Of a DNA stretch of 64,000 nt, positions 44,190 to 56,028 are shown piece by piece (position 1 is the stretch's first letter; every line of letters starts with the position of its first letter). Position numbers and translations under genes: made by a program. This DNA is from Inonotus obliquus (Eukaryota > Basidiomycota > Agaricomycetes > Hymenochaetales > Hymenochaetaceae): positions 3,968,001 through 4,032,000 of the forward strand of contig JAJHTX010000001.1 of assembly GCA_032164295.1 (NCBI GenBank). The letters are read 5' to 3'. The notes below the pieces were generated by a model. The model was given only the letters and a program-made list of their open reading frames with translations, was not told the origin of the DNA and did no database searches.

Positions 44190-45687
44190 TCAAGTCTTCA
44201 ACTCGGGCGTCTCACCAATCCGATAAACAAGTTTCTCTCCATGTACTTTCCCTTCTTTCAATAATTTCAATCCTTCTCCTACGCTAGCAAGACCGTTTGG
44301 AAGGACTTTGGGTCTGTTTGGTTTGAATGGGGTTGGGTTAGTCGTAGTGAGAGAGAGGTAGGATGTTAGCTGGCGAGCGAAGTTTTTGATGACTAATATA
44401 GTAAATACCGAGAAAAAGAGAAAAGGAGGTACTTCAGTGTTTAGTGGTGATGCTCAGAGAGGAAAGAGAAACGTACATGGTTCGTCTTTCCCATGTGCAC
44501 TACCAACATACGTCTCAATCACTTCTACTCCCTCCGGTATTTGTTTCTTCGTATCGTCATCCAAAGTAAGTAGATGAGTGACTTTATTGTTCTTTCCAGG
44601 TGAGACTTTCGCTAGTGCTTTTGCGAGTACGAGTGTTGAACCATGTTCAGTTATAGTATCATATGCCACTGTTGCGTTATGGTCCGAGACGGCTTTTACA
44701 AGTTCATTCTCCTGCAAGGCAATTCGATTTGTAGATGAACACATATACGCATGGATATAACATAAAGGATAGATAGGAGATGATTGACTTACCAACTGAT
44801 CAAGACTCTTCCCCCGATAATCGACGATAAGATCCGCACCGAAAGACTTTGCATAATCGGCCGAAGATCCTGCTACGCCTACAACGAAATACCCAGCCCG
44901 CTTCGCAAGCTGTACAACGTAAGCTCCAACAGACGAAGAAGCTCCATAGACTATTATCGCTTGCTCAGCTCCTATTGAATACAAATTACAAAATCAAAAC
45001 AGTAAGTTTAAGTTCTTATGCTTTTTCCTGAAGACGGGATGCACATGATACGTACGATCGGATCCCTTGTATGGTTCACCGGAGGTAGGAGGTAAGGAAA
45101 GTCCAAGTTTAACGAAGAGACCGATTGCAGCTGTGAATACTGCGAGTGGGAGAGTGGCCCCTTCTTCAAAGCCCACGTTGTCTGGGAGAGCTATAGTCGT
45201 CGACGCAGGTGCAACCGTAAATTGCGCATAAGTTCCATACTTACATGTTAAAAGTTATGGGTTCATGAGACAGGATACACATCATCTAGGAAATATAAAT
45301 ACTCACTTTACTATTCTCAGTATCAAGAGGCGTAAACGCAGCAACACGTTCTCCACCCTTAAACTCACTTATACCTTCACCAACTTTAACAACAATCCCA
45401 GCAACATCACTTCCCTCAATATAAGAGAAATTCTTCTTCCAAGCAGGGTGTTTCCAGTCTTTAGGGTTTGAAGCTGCTGCGACGTTTTGGATGAGTAGTT
45501 CTCCTGGACCTGGGGAAGGAACGGGGAAAGACTGGAGCTTGCTTGTAGTAGTTTCGTCGCTTAGGATACCGAGATGTGTTTCTGGGATTGGGACATGGAT
45601 GCCTGTGTAAGCTGGTGAAGATGGTGAGTGGGGGACGCTGAACTGGGTTGAACGTCGACAGCCTGGATTCACTCTTTCACTCGCCAT
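44190..45687 (-). CDS. MDR-family (zinc-free) NAD(P)-dependent oxidoreductase
   Basis: Exons on the - strand: 45307-45687, 45056-45239, 44793-44971, 44477-44711 and 44190-44392. All are GT..AG, 393 aa, frame closed. The N-terminal GroES-like catalytic fold contains ELLIQNVAAASNPKDWKHPA and GSDVAGIVVKVGEGISEFKG, then GERVAAFTP. The Rossmann fold contains AIIVYGASSSVGAYVVQLAK with the GxSxxVG nucleotide-binding loop. The C-terminus carries HGEKLVYRIGETPELKT, the usual end of this family. Zn-ligand Cys/His of classical alcohol dehydrogenases are not seen, so it is of the quinone-oxidoreductase/enoyl-reductase (ToxD-like) type. It probably reduces C=C or quinone substrates in the cytosol. No biosynthetic cluster partner is visible nearby. 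The ATG at 45687 starts the only long frame. Confidence 0.88.
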
Positions 45688-46174
45688 TCACTCGCCATCT
45701 GAGTTTATATACCTCTCGGGATGACATCATCCCTTACTATCTCGATTTGGATCGACATTCTCATCCTTTCCTCCAGGGATGACTCAGCCGAGTCGAGATA
45801 ACGGCAAAGACAGTGATGCCTGAACAAGGCTGAAACATTAGAGCGACTTCAAGCCTCATTATGTGAGTATCAGCAAGTTGGCTGTGATCAAGATCTCAAT
45901 CAATCAATTCTGATTTACAGTTCTTCGTTAGCAAATTAACTACTCTCCCCGAAGGAGGGGACTCACTTATTCTTACAAACAGAAACTGTAGCAGGAAATG
46001 GGGCGCCCTCCGCCAACCTGAGAGCATAGAAGAATACGATGCAGATTCATAATAACAGGAACTATCACAGGAGCCTCTTTATGCATACATCGTAGGAACC
46101 TCCGGCCTCCCCTTCCCGGGTTAAGGTTAGCAGATGAAAAGAAATACTCATTGTTCGACGTGCCTTTCATGTTA
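45688..46174. other. linker repeat next to an F-box gene
   Basis: 45945-46010 matches in opposite orientation the linker at 15545-15615. 46100-46170 matches the conserved 3' flank of the F-box genes (tactcattgttcgacgtgcc, read on +). No relic follows here; the block ends before the MDR gene. Confidence 0.6.
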
Positions 46175-47371
46175 CTACGCCGACTCCCGAAACTCCTTCA
46201 GCATTGGCTCGTAGTGTCGTTGCCCTTCTTCAGGAAACCAAGTCCAGTAAGGGTAACTGGGCTGGAAGTCAATCGAGTGCCAGTATGGGAGGGGGACTTC
46301 CAAGCCATCAATTTGCAACTCCTTCACTTTCTCGATGTCTTCTTTAAGTATTCTGGTGTCGTATTTCAAGGCAGGATTGAACAGATGGAACTGGGAGACT
46401 TTTTCTAAGCCAAAGTCGGGCAGAACATCCAAGCGCAACACAAGCGATCGCAAATTTCCAGGCAAGCGTTTACCCGCGGCTGTGTCCCATTCATGTCCGA
46501 AAAGGCGTCGCAGTGCGGGTGGAAAAACGTCTCCGCCACAAAGACACGCGTCTCTCAGCGTAGACGGGTAGTCACGAAACAGAGGGTGCATGAAATAATT
46601 CGTGACCCCGAAGACAACGCGTTGCGACCTAATGTATAAGCGGCGCAGTTGCGGACAATGCGGAGTCACAAACGGTGACCAGGAGAGTCTGAAGGCCTTA
46701 TTCTCCGAATCTGCATCGTGATCGACTGCAAGGTAGACGAGGTCCGGGAATGAGACACCCGAAAGACAGCCCAAGACCTTTTGATGGAACCACTGGTCTC
46801 CTCGCCTGTACGGACGCCTATCCACGAACCAGGTATCCGAGGCGAGTAGTGAAAGTGACTTGAGGGAAGGACTTGTATTCTTCACCAGAGCAGTTGCGAG
46901 GCTCCAGAATTCCCGTGAGCATGTGCGGTAGGAGCTGTCCAGCTCCTTCCATTGCCCCTCAAGCTCGGTGTATACCCGGTTCAATCTCTGCTCTTCCGTC
47001 ATATGGCAGTCATCCCCGCCGCGTAATTCCATCTCCGCCTCACTGTCGATGATAGGCCCCGTGGTGGGTATCTCCAGAGCCAACGCATGTTCTTCGGTGA
47101 GCTCGCTTATAAACAGGTGGTGAACTTCGACCTTTCGACTCGGCCTTTTCTCTGAACCACCTCCGCTCGTCCCTGCTCGAGCCCTCTCCAATCTCGCAGT
47201 AAAACCTTCGAGCTGCTTGATGCCGGACACTGCAACGGATCTCAGCTCGAGAGGCTCTGCAATCGCCCGCAAATCTTTCGAGACGAGGCCGATGTTCCGA
47301 GCGGTCTTGCCGAAGTCTCTAGTACAAGCATCCTCGACAATTTTGATGATGAGTTCGAGAGGAAGTTTCAT
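46175..47371 (-). CDS. F-box family protein
   Basis: This is a single-exon 398-aa paralogue on the - strand. The start MKLPLELIIKIVEDACTRDF, then GKTARNIGLVSKDLRAIAEP, is the F-box block. The blocks HHLFISELTEEHALALEIP, FWSLATALVKNTSPSLKSLS, LGCLSGVSFPDLVYLAVDH, MHPLFRDYPSTLRDACLCGG, AGKRLPGNLRSLVLRLDVLP and PYWTWFPEEGQRHYEPML follow. It lacks the 33-residue insert of the 14039 gene and so groups with the 12083 gene. The first ATG in frame, 47371, matches the family start. The sequence upstream (TTGCCGCGA..) is a duplicated 5' flank. It is intact; likely SCF adaptor, substrate unknown. Downstream on the same strand is the MDR gene; upstream is a broken sister copy. Confidence 0.82.
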   Translation of the reverse strand: MKLPLELIIKIVEDACTRDFGKTARNIGLVSKDLRAIAEPLELRSVAVSGIKQLEGFTARLERARAGTSGGGSEKRPSRKVEVHHLFISELTEEHALALEIPTTGPIIDSEAEMELRGGDDCHMTEEQRLNRVYTELEGQWKELDSSYRTCSREFWSLATALVKNTSPSLKSLSLLASDTWFVDRRPYRRGDQWFHQKVLGCLSGVSFPDLVYLAVDHDADSENKAFRLSWSPFVTPHCPQLRRLYIRSQRVVFGVTNYFMHPLFRDYPSTLRDACLCGGDVFPPALRRLFGHEWDTAAGKRLPGNLRSLVLRLDVLPDFGLEKVSQFHLFNPALKYDTRILKEDIEKVKELQIDGLEVPLPYWHSIDFQPSYPYWTWFPEEGQRHYEPMLKEFRESA

Positions 47372-47709
47372 CACGCTAGCTTTAGAAAGAAACAGCTGCT
47401 GTTTTTGTCGTGTATGGACAATGGAGAATGATACGCAGCGACCGGGAAAATAGGATCGCGGCAAAGTCCGGGGTGTTGCTTACGTGTTCGAATTAATTCG
47501 ATGGGATGAAAAAAAACGAAGAATCTACGACAGTTGAGTCTCTATCAATTTTGAAATGGTCAGAAATCCACCAAACATCATACCATTGCGTCGACGCCTC
47601 TGTCGCTCGATGACATCCATTCATTAAAAATCACGGGAAAGCTTCAACGCTTTCTTGCTGGGCCGGCGTGTCTTCCAGTCCCTTCTTAGCAATCAATAGT
47701 GGTTTCAAG

Positions 47710-47990
47710 GCATCGCATCGCATGCGCCTCGTCTCATCCACTGATGAACGATCACGATATCCCACCTTCCTGTTGTCCGATTGCGCTCTGGCTTCACATG
47801 GAAACCTCGAGATCTCCTGATACCGAAGCGCGCATCAGTCTCGGAACTCGAACGTCTCATCAATTGTCCTAAAGTAGAGAATCTGGTTACGAAACCAACC
47901 CTCTCAGTCGATTCTCCAAAGTCACCTGTACAATTTTGTTCGAGAATCGGCCTGGCAAGTTCGACGTGAGGTACAAAGATTTGCCAACTG
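47710..47990 (-). pseudogene. F-box relic downstream of the 48121-49310 pseudogene
   Basis: On the - strand CTGDFGESTERVGFVTRFST followed by LGQLMRRSSSETDARFGIRR matches the relic at 13380 almost block for block, including the frameshifted SSSETDARFGIRR segment. The two relics share a common broken ancestor. Confidence 0.75.
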
Positions 47991-48120
47991 AAAAAATCAC
48001 AGGAGTTCTTTATGAATACTACATCGTTGTAGGAGCTTTTGGTGTCCCTCTTCCCGAGCGCTTGGATTAGCAGATGAAGAGATCACAAAATACTCATTAT
48101 TCGATGTGCCTTTCATGCTA

Positions 48121-49310
48121 CTACGCCGACTCCCGACACTCCTTCAGCATTTCAGCTAGCATTGGCCCATGGTGTCGTTGCCCTTCTTCAGGAAACCAAG
48201 CCCAGTAAGGGTAACGGTCACGAAAATCTATCGAGTGCCATTATGGGAGGGGAGAATCCAAGCCATCGATGTGCAACTCCTTCACCTTCATCTTCTCGAT
48301 GTATTCTTCCGGCGTTCTAACGTCGTATTTCAACACAAACCGGATCTTCTTGAACCTGGAAATATTTTTTACGGCAGAGTAGGGTAAAAAATCCAGGCGC
48401 AACACAAGCGATCGCAGATTCCCAGGCAATCGTTTACTTGCGGCTGTGTCCCAGTCATGTCCGAAAAGGCGTCGCAGTGCGGGTGGAAAAACGTCTCCGC
48501 CACAAAGACACACGTCCCTCAGTGTGGATGGATAGTCACGAAACAGAGGGTGCATGGAGTAATTTCTGTAAGGCTCGGAGACCATCTCTTGCAACCTGCT
48601 GTAAAGGGGGCGCCGTTGCCCGTTCAGGAGGACAACGTTTTGAGACCTGATGTATAAGCGGCGCAGCTTTGGACAATTCGGAGTCACAAACGGTGGCCCG
48701 TTTGCATATTTATCGCACCGTGCATCATGATCTATTGCAAGGTGGACGAGATTAGGAATTGTAACACCCGAAAGACAGCCCAAAACCTCTCGACGGTACG
48801 GCCAACCTAGTTGCATGCCCGGGAGCCTATCCTTGGACCAACTATCCATGGTGAGCAGTGAGAGCGACTTGAGGGAAGGACTTGAAATCTTCACCAGAGT
48901 GGTTGCGAGGCTCCAGAATTCCTCTGCGTATGTGCGGTAGCACTTCTCCAGCTCCAACCAATCCTTCTGACGCTTGGTGTATTCCCGGTTCAATCTCTGC
49001 TCTTCCGTCATATGGCAGTCATACCCGCCACGTAATTTCATCTCCGCCTCACTGTCGATGATTGGCCCCGTAGAGGGTATCTCCAGAGTCAACGCATGTT
49101 CTTCCGTGAGCTCGCTTATAAACAGATGGTGAATTTCGACCTTTCGTCCCAACCTTTTCTCTGCACCATCTCCGCTCGCCCCTGCTCGCCCCGACTCCAA
49201 TCTCGCAGTGAAGCCCTTGAGACGAGGCCTGTACTCCGAGCGTTCTTGCCAAAGTCGTCAGTGCACACATCCTAGGCTATTTTGATGATGAGTTCGAAAG
49301 GCAGTTTCAT
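48121..49310 (-). pseudogene. F-box family pseudogene with three lesions
   Basis: It starts ATG 49310 (MKLPFELIIKIA). A TAG at 49272-49274 is codon 13. After GLVS the sequence jumps to the DNA for GFTARLE: about 70 nt are missing compared with the 14039 gene, which shifts the frame. The main body is open from about 49200 to 48241 with HHLFISELTEEHALTLEIPS, FWSLATTLVKISSPSLKSLS, and an extra 20 residues or so after LLNGQRRPLYSRL. A TAA at 48241-48243 replaces the Tyr codon in PLPYWHS. The remaining tail (WHSIDFRDRYPYWAW) continues in the same frame to the normal end near 48121. It is a dead copy. Confidence 0.9.
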
Positions 49311-50519
49311 CACGAAACTCTAGGAGGAAAAAGCTGCGTTCAGCTTTATATCAGTATGACAATGGAACGAAGGAGCGGGATAGACTTGCGACAAAGTGCG
49401 AGAATTGTTCACGTGTTCAAATTATTCGATGAAAAACTTGAAAAGAAAGGATATGATATGAAAACTGTGTTATGCTGAGAGACGTGTACTAGGGAAGCCT
49501 CGGAGACGCGAAAGAGTCTTTTCTTCAGATTACCGTGAGTAGATACCTAACTAGATGTCTCGGGAAAGTGAGTACAAGGTACATATTTTGTGTCTCTTAT
49601 CAAAACGGGGTTCCTCGGTACTTGGCACTGAACACCCGCGCGAGGCGACGGTCATATAAAAATGAAAATCTGTAAGCTTCTAATAGGCGTAAAGCTGAGA
49701 TCCATTACGGGATACGAGTCGGATTGTACGACTCCGTATTCTTGAGACTTGTCTCTATGTACCATCTGGACAACTTGGGGATCAAAAAATCCTGATCCTA
49801 GCCAGCAGAACAATCCACTGTCTGTGCAACTTTCATTGCTTTTTGCGGTTTAAGGATGGGTACGACAGCCAACTCTTCTCGCGAAAATGTGAGTTTGAAG
49901 ACCGTGGGAGTGCCAACGGAAGTCGGAGATTTCGATTCGGTACTTTTCCAGTACTCGGACTGAAAAGGACTGAAATCATTCGATAGCACTCGAGGCTGCA
50001 TATGACAGATACGCGACTTCAGTAGACCGTCTTGTTTGACGGGAATTACGTAAGTAAACGCAAATCGCCGAACCGATCGCGAAGAATATAAGGGGAGTAG
50101 ACAAGTGCGTATTTCAAGTTCCGCTTTTCTCGTCTCTAAATCATGAATTTGTGGTCAGGAAAATGTACAGATGGTATGTTGTATGTTCTACCCGTCCTTC
50201 CTTCTCTACGAATCTCTCAGGAATCAGATGCATTATATTGCCTACTGATCCTGAAAAATATTTGTTCCACTGGATGAAGAACATCTACGCTCACCCCGCT
50301 GTCGCTTTGTTTTCGACTCTCGGGTATGTCCCTTTATATCACGCCTTCACGTCGCAGACGAGTCACAGAACCAACTATACTACCTTGTAGAACAACCGAG
50401 ACTACCAAGCGATGCGACGACAGCTGCAGTGCGCCGATAGGACACTTTAATGATTAATTTTGTAGTTTGGCTACTTACTTAAAATCATCAGGAATCCAAC
50501 AGCCACTATAAATATTACT
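49311..50519. other. intergenic, nothing recognised
   Basis: A 67-codon - strand ORF (49798-50001, ATG start) and a 79-codon + ORF at 50151 have no family resemblance. Confidence 0.4.
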
Positions 50520-51545
50520 ACCTGCCTGCCTGATTCCATCCTCTCGCAGGCACCTCATCGCAGTACTTACCGCTGAATGGGACAAGTGCGAATTCGTGTA
50601 CTTGGTATGTAAGATTTTTCATTCTTCATTTTTACTTACTGACCTGATATCTCTTCGTTCTCCAATCTTTACTACCTGGGCTTTCTACAACGCGATCCGA
50701 CCCTGCACTGACTGCCAGAACTGCCCACCGCAAATCCCTGTAACCTTCTTGGTCAGTCATCTACATCGACGTGAGGCGCTTATCTGTCATACACCGCTGC
50801 TGTATCATTTGTTTGATTCTGTATTAGTTATTGGTGGTCTACGATGTCGTTCTCGAGTCGCACACGGTTTCTCAGATGGACAATTCTTAATCATGAGTAA
50901 AATTCCTTCAGCGCTCTATTATTCACCACCACATCTTTTCTTCCACAGCGTTCTGAAGCTAAACATGTCCGATTGTGCACTAGCACCGAGCTGGGATGTC
51001 GGAAACTTTCGACGCACCTCAAGCTGAAGAGATTTCTCAACAAAGCAAGGTCCTAATCGATTTTTGAATCCAAATATACACCGGGCAGTGCTCATGTGCT
51101 CTTTTTGCTCTTCTTTATATTTAATCTTCATTGTTCTTCTCCGCTTTTTCGGGTTCACCTGAGAAGATATTCGAGATGTAACTGATACATCGGACTCATC
51201 ATCCGCCGGGTCGAAGACGGACGCGGGTGCAATTGCAGGCGGTGTCTCTGCGGGTGTTGTTGTACTCCTCGGGCTTGCTTTCGCGTTCTGGTATTCCCGT
51301 CGAAGATGTACACGTATACATGTCGATTTGGATGCGGATCCTGACGGGGGTATATTTGGGGACAGACATCACGATATGGCACAGAGTGGGAACCCTGCTT
51401 GCGCATTTACGTTCACATTGTCACAACTACTCGGTTGCAAGGGCAACAGGTAATGGTCTAACGACCAGCAACAATAACAAAATCAGTCTGGATTCCAAGG
51501 TTATCTAGTATCAAGTCAGATATTCTCACAACCCTAGTCAAACAA
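50520..51545 (+). pseudogene. fragment of the Cys-rich membrane protein family (copy E, A-type)
   Basis: It begins at the third ectodomain exon equivalent (GTSSQYLPLNGTSANSCTW). Then come TTWAFYNAIRPCTDCQNCPP, a PSWDVGNF remnant, and the helix region GAIAGGVSAGVVVLLGLAFA. The juxtamembrane HVDLDADPDGGIFGDRHHDM, then AQSGNPACAF, shifts frame where copy A reads NPLAANLRS. The first exon and the distal tail are absent. It lies between F-box blocks, well away from the main cluster at 28-38 kb, so it was moved as a separate segment. Confidence 0.8.
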
Positions 51546-51774
51546 TGCGATAATAGGATTTACTCTGACAACTTCTCACCGAGGCTGGGTCTGTATCAAT
51601 TTTGTATTTTGGTCGTAACAAATCAGGTCAGGAACCCACCAGGACATTTTCTCCGGCCTGATTTCATCCCTTTGCATCGACACCTGTATTTCTCGATGAC
51701 AATGAGAGTCATTGCACATCACCAACATCACGGAAAGCTTCAAGGTTTTCTTGCGTGCCTTTCGATATTTTATT

Positions 51775-52075
51775 AGCTGTGGTTTACAGGTGTGCATCGC
51801 ACCGCATGCGCCTCGTCTAGTTCGCTGATGAACAATCGTTCGATTACATTATCCGTCCTTCCCAACCGACTCGTCCGACTTCTCGTGGAAACATCGAAAT
51901 CCTCTGATAGTAAAAACCACAACAGCTCGAAACTCGAATGGTTGAGCAAAGGTTCCAAAGTCCTAGAGAAGTTTGATACGAGACAGATTCTCCGAGAGAT
52001 TTCTCCAGAGCCATCGGTTACAAGCGTATTCGATTCGACAGAGTGTCGTACGGAGTTTACGTCCTTATGAACGGT
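51775..52075 (-). pseudogene. F-box relic downstream of the 52440 pseudogene
   Basis: LVTDGSGEISRRICLVSNFS followed by RTLEPLLNHSSFELLWFLLS and, further on, ERLFISELDEAHAVRCTPV, stop. The end, just after ISELDE, is the same as in the 15700 relic (ISELDEVHAMR). It lies in the same gene-then-relic order. Confidence 0.72.
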
Positions 52076-52439
52076 CTGGAGACTGAGAAATCGGATACAA
52101 TAGATCCGGTATCAGGTATAACGGAAAGCGGGGCTTTCTGAAGATTGCTTTGTCGGCCAGCCATCGTTAGCAAATCGCACTTTCACCTATCCGAACTCCC
52201 CCCGAAGGAGGGGCTCACTCACTTCCACAAACAGAAACCGCGGCAGGAAATTGGGTTCCTCCCGCAGACTTGACAGCATAGATGCAACCAAGATTGTAGT
52301 ACAGATTCATAGTGCGTAGCTACTATCACAAGTTATTTATGTATGTATAACACATGGCTGCAAGAACGTTTTTCCTCTTTACCTGAGAGTTTGAAATAGT
52401 AAACGAAAGTACCGGAAAACGCTCATTGTTCGGCGCGCC

Positions 52440-52730
52440 TTTCATATTACTATGCCGACTCCCGACATCCCTTCATCATTTCAGCGAGCATTGGTCCGTA
52501 GTCACGGTGTCGTTGCCCTTCTTCAGGAAACAAAGTCCAGTAAGGGTAATGGGCACGAAATTTCCGCGAGCGCCAGAAGGGGCGTCCATTTCTTCCGAAG
52601 TTCGATGTATGTCCAGTCCTTCCAGTAGTCATCTCCGCATAATTTCATCTCCGTGTCACTGTCGATGATAGGCCCCGTAGAGGGTAGTATCTCCAGCGCC
52701 AATGCATGTTCTTCCGTGAATGCGGATTTC
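52440..52730 (-). pseudogene. F-box family pseudogene with large internal deletion
   Basis: On the - strand FTEEHALALEILPSTGPIID, then SDTEMKLCGDDYWKDWTYIE and LRKKWTPL, is joined directly to the C-terminus (FRAHYPYWTLFPEEGQRHRD, then YGPMLAEMMKGCRESA) in another frame. About 250 internal codons and the whole N-terminus are missing. Confidence 0.85.
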
Positions 52731-53154
52731 TGTCGTGCTCTTTACTGTGGAGCAGACGTGAGAGAACAAGCCCGGTCATTTGAATAAGTTGCAAACTACT
52801 CATGAAGAGAGAAACTACATCCTGGGTGAGAATGACTACTGAAGCGATTGCATTTCGGTTTCCCTGTTGGGTCAGAAAGTTGCAAAATCAATCGTTCTGT
52901 ATTTGGCTTACCCTCGAGCCAGGTTTACCGCGCGTCATTCTATCTCCCAAAGAGATGGAATGAACGTGCGTTGTAAGTGTATACAGTATTCTTCAGTAAG
53001 GTATTCCGAGTTCTGGGTGTCTGCCAGTGGTATCCCTGCGCGCTTTTCCGGATGTCTGCAACTCGGCTTCATTCCTGAGGTACTTCCAGTAGGCGACGGC
53101 TTACGAAACAAGAGGATGCCAGCTCAGCTCAGTTGTTACATGTGAACGTCAACT
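52731..53154. other. intergenic, nothing recognised
   Basis: No motif or family resemblance was found in any frame. Confidence 0.35.
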
Positions 53155-53789
53155 TTGCATACTGGTAATACTTTGCTTGTGGTACTTTGCTTTGATCACC
53201 CAGGAATAAATAGCGACATGTATGCATCTGGACGACATCTAACGTTTGTTGCAGGCACTTCCGAGTCGATACAATGCCTGGACAGTGGGACGTTGAAGTG
53301 TGGGATGAACATAATACATACGTTCCACCTGCTGCTGGAATGGAAAGGGATCCTATTCCGGTTGAAGAGCATAGATTCGTCGATAAGTTCTTTGATGGCA
53401 TGTATTTCTACTTAAGCTGTCCCTGTATCGATTGCTTACTTCTTCTCTTATTAGACCAAAGAAACAATAAGGTCAAAGCACCGACCGTCTCGGGGTTTAT
53501 TACTTTAAAGCACAAAGTCTCCGGGAGATATAGAGTCATAGGTATGAAATTTATCCTAGCACAAGGGATATGACTGAATCGTGTGTACATAGCACAGTTT
53601 AGGCCGCTCCAACCTGCAGATAGCTTGGATATGGTAAGAGTCAAACCATTTGAACCCGTGGATAAACCCGTGGATGAACATTATGAAGGTGAAACCGAAG
53701 CTCTCAAGGCAGTTATAGATGCACTTGTAGGTTGCTCTTCTTCTTTGCTGCAATGTCTTGGTACTAAAGCATTCCTCTGGGTCATGTAG
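53155..53789 (+). other. candidate coding fragments, family not recognised
   Basis: Three protein-like stretches lie in line on the + strand: MPGQWDVEVWDEHNTYVPPA, then AGMERDPIPVEEHRFVDKFF; NNKVKAPTVSGFITLKHKVS; and AQFRPLQPADSLDMVRVKPF, then EPVDKPVDEHYEGETEALKA. Intron-like GT..AG gaps lie between them (for example 53542-53591). Residue composition looks coding rather than random. I could not place it in any family, nor find a convincing start. It could be a small gene or a decayed one. Confidence 0.35.
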
Positions 53790-53969
53790 AGAAGTTACGG
53801 AGGGGGACAGTGACACAGAAAGGATCTTATACATCTATGAATGGTAATTTTGTCTGTACATAGATGTACACAGAATATATGGTACTGTCTGTGGAAGCTG
53901 TGCCCCACCGGCACATACATATGTGCTCCCCTGCGAGCAGTCAGAGACTCAGAGTTTCTCTTGATGCTT

Positions 53970-54215
53970 AAACGGTCGTGATGAATGAGCAATAATCGAG
54001 CTGACTCTTTCCAATTTTGCGCGTGATATTTTGCTTGTGCCTTTGCATCTTTGGTCCAGTTTTGGAGTTTATTACTTTGCTTGTTCGTCGAGAGAAGTTG
54101 ACGCGTGCTGACTTCAGCTCGAGAGCTCGAGAGGCTCTGTGATTGCCCAGGGTCTCACCAAGTTCATCGAGACACATGTCTTCAAGAATGTCGAGGACAA
54201 TTTTGAGTGGTAGGC
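53970..54215 (-). pseudogene. F-box relic (N-terminal part)
   Basis: The - strand reads LPLKIVLDILEDMCLDELGE, then a deletion, and RALELKSARVNF, matching the F-box block and PLELRSVAV. Nothing of the C-terminal family blocks follows. It is the outermost member of the right-hand array. Confidence 0.7.
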
Positions 54216-56028
54216 TTATCACGAGCAACTGGAAGTTGCGGTGGTGTTTGTACGTACGTACGTTGAGTGAGCACCCAAAAACGGAATGTAATTTACTAGT
54301 GCTGGTTCTCGGCCAATCTCGGCAGGTAACCTTTTACGGTAACAGTAGCATTTTTAGCATCAACAATTTGAAGACGGAAATGGAAAGGATGGGAAAAAAT
54401 CGGTATGTATTGGAATCGCATGTTGCCGTAACAATGCGGCAAAATCCGCAGCTGCATGAAGGTCGGGTACAGTTTGAACGCTGTTGATAAACGCCCTCAG
54501 CGACAACTCTCAATCTAATTCTGCATGGGATCATCTCCCCAGTTCCCGGCGTATCAACACATAAATCTACGTCAGACGACACATTTTCACTATCGCCAAC
54601 AACAGTCTTCAGTATCATGCCATACCTGCGTAACAGTCTAACAGCACTGCATTGTGTGTGTTTTTGATGCGGCTGAAGGAAAGGACTGGTACTAGTACTC
54701 ATTTCGCAATCGATGGAGCATAGCACTGGCAGGACCAAGGACCAAGGATAGACGATCATGACATTACGTAGCATTACTCATTGCAGAGATCTTCAAGGCC
54801 AAGGCTTATTTTGTAGTAGTACGTCACTTATGAATTTGTTACGAACATACATACAAACATACTTTCGCCCTTCTTTCGCTTGAGATTCAGATGCAAATCG
54901 TTCAGGGGTGGGAGTGAGAAACATCCTCACATCCTCATTGTCTCCTGTCTTTTCACCAGTCTTGTACCTCATTCCCGTCTTCGGTGGTATTCATAATACA
55001 TTCGAAGAAGATAGATCGTAGCTAGCGTAGCACAACTGACTATCATCTTCATCTTCTGATCCAACACACAAGCAATGTAAATTAGCGAAGCCCCGGTTCT
55101 TCCATTCTTTTCAGAGTTGGGCTTGTAGTATGTATGCAAGCAAAAGAAGATGTATTCACTAAGGTCCAAGGGTTCCTTCTTGTTTGTCCAGACTCCATAA
55201 TCCAGACTCCCGCGGATAACGTTTTCAATTCTCGATTCTCTATTCTCTTCTCCCTCCGACCAGATTTCACACTCGGCAGACGCCAGACACAAGTTCTCAA
55301 AGGAAAACATCCGCCAAATGAGAATCCTATTGATTCATCGCTATCAATATCACACCGAATGAATTGAAAGCCATCGATCCTCATCTCGTCCGCTCCGTCT
55401 CTTCGAACAAAAATCATATGGTTCGTGCAGTTCGGTTCATGCAATTTGCTAAAGTTACTGTTCTAGATACTATTGTTCTCAGATTGCCGATTTGATCGTT
55501 CTCTGATTATCAACCCAAACTCGGAATGAAGTATTTGCTATTATTTCTCGTAAAAAACCAGCAGATTCGTGTTGTATGATGTATCGACATGATGAGGTTG
55601 TAAACATGTGTATCATCGCTTCGTTACATTGGTGACGTCAAGACTGAGGAATAAAAGCGCAAAATACAGTATAATGGATCGGGAATTCTACACAAGAACT
55701 TGGTTTCGCAAGAATAGGGTAAATCAAATCGATACGGTTGGAGAATTAAAGATTGCAATATGAGCATCAAGCTCGGCAATTCCGAGGAACAGCACTCTTC
55801 GCGACCAGATACGCATGCCCTTCACAAGCGTAGACGTTAAGGCATTGATAGAGAAACTGCCGACACTGCTTATTTCATAAGTATGTACTAAATACGTTAT
55901 GCGATAGTCAAGGAGAATCCAAAATAAACAGGGATAAATGCGGAAAAGAGAAACGGATTTGGGTTTGCATGCGGTAGTTGCAGGTGCGGTGCTTTCCAGA
56001 GTACCATTCAATCTCGACAAAGATCAGA
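54216..56028. other. intergenic, nothing recognised
   Basis: There is a short (GTAC)n run at about 54250-54262. ORFs at 54334-54774 and 55082-55444 (both -) have no motif and are not called. Confidence 0.4.
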
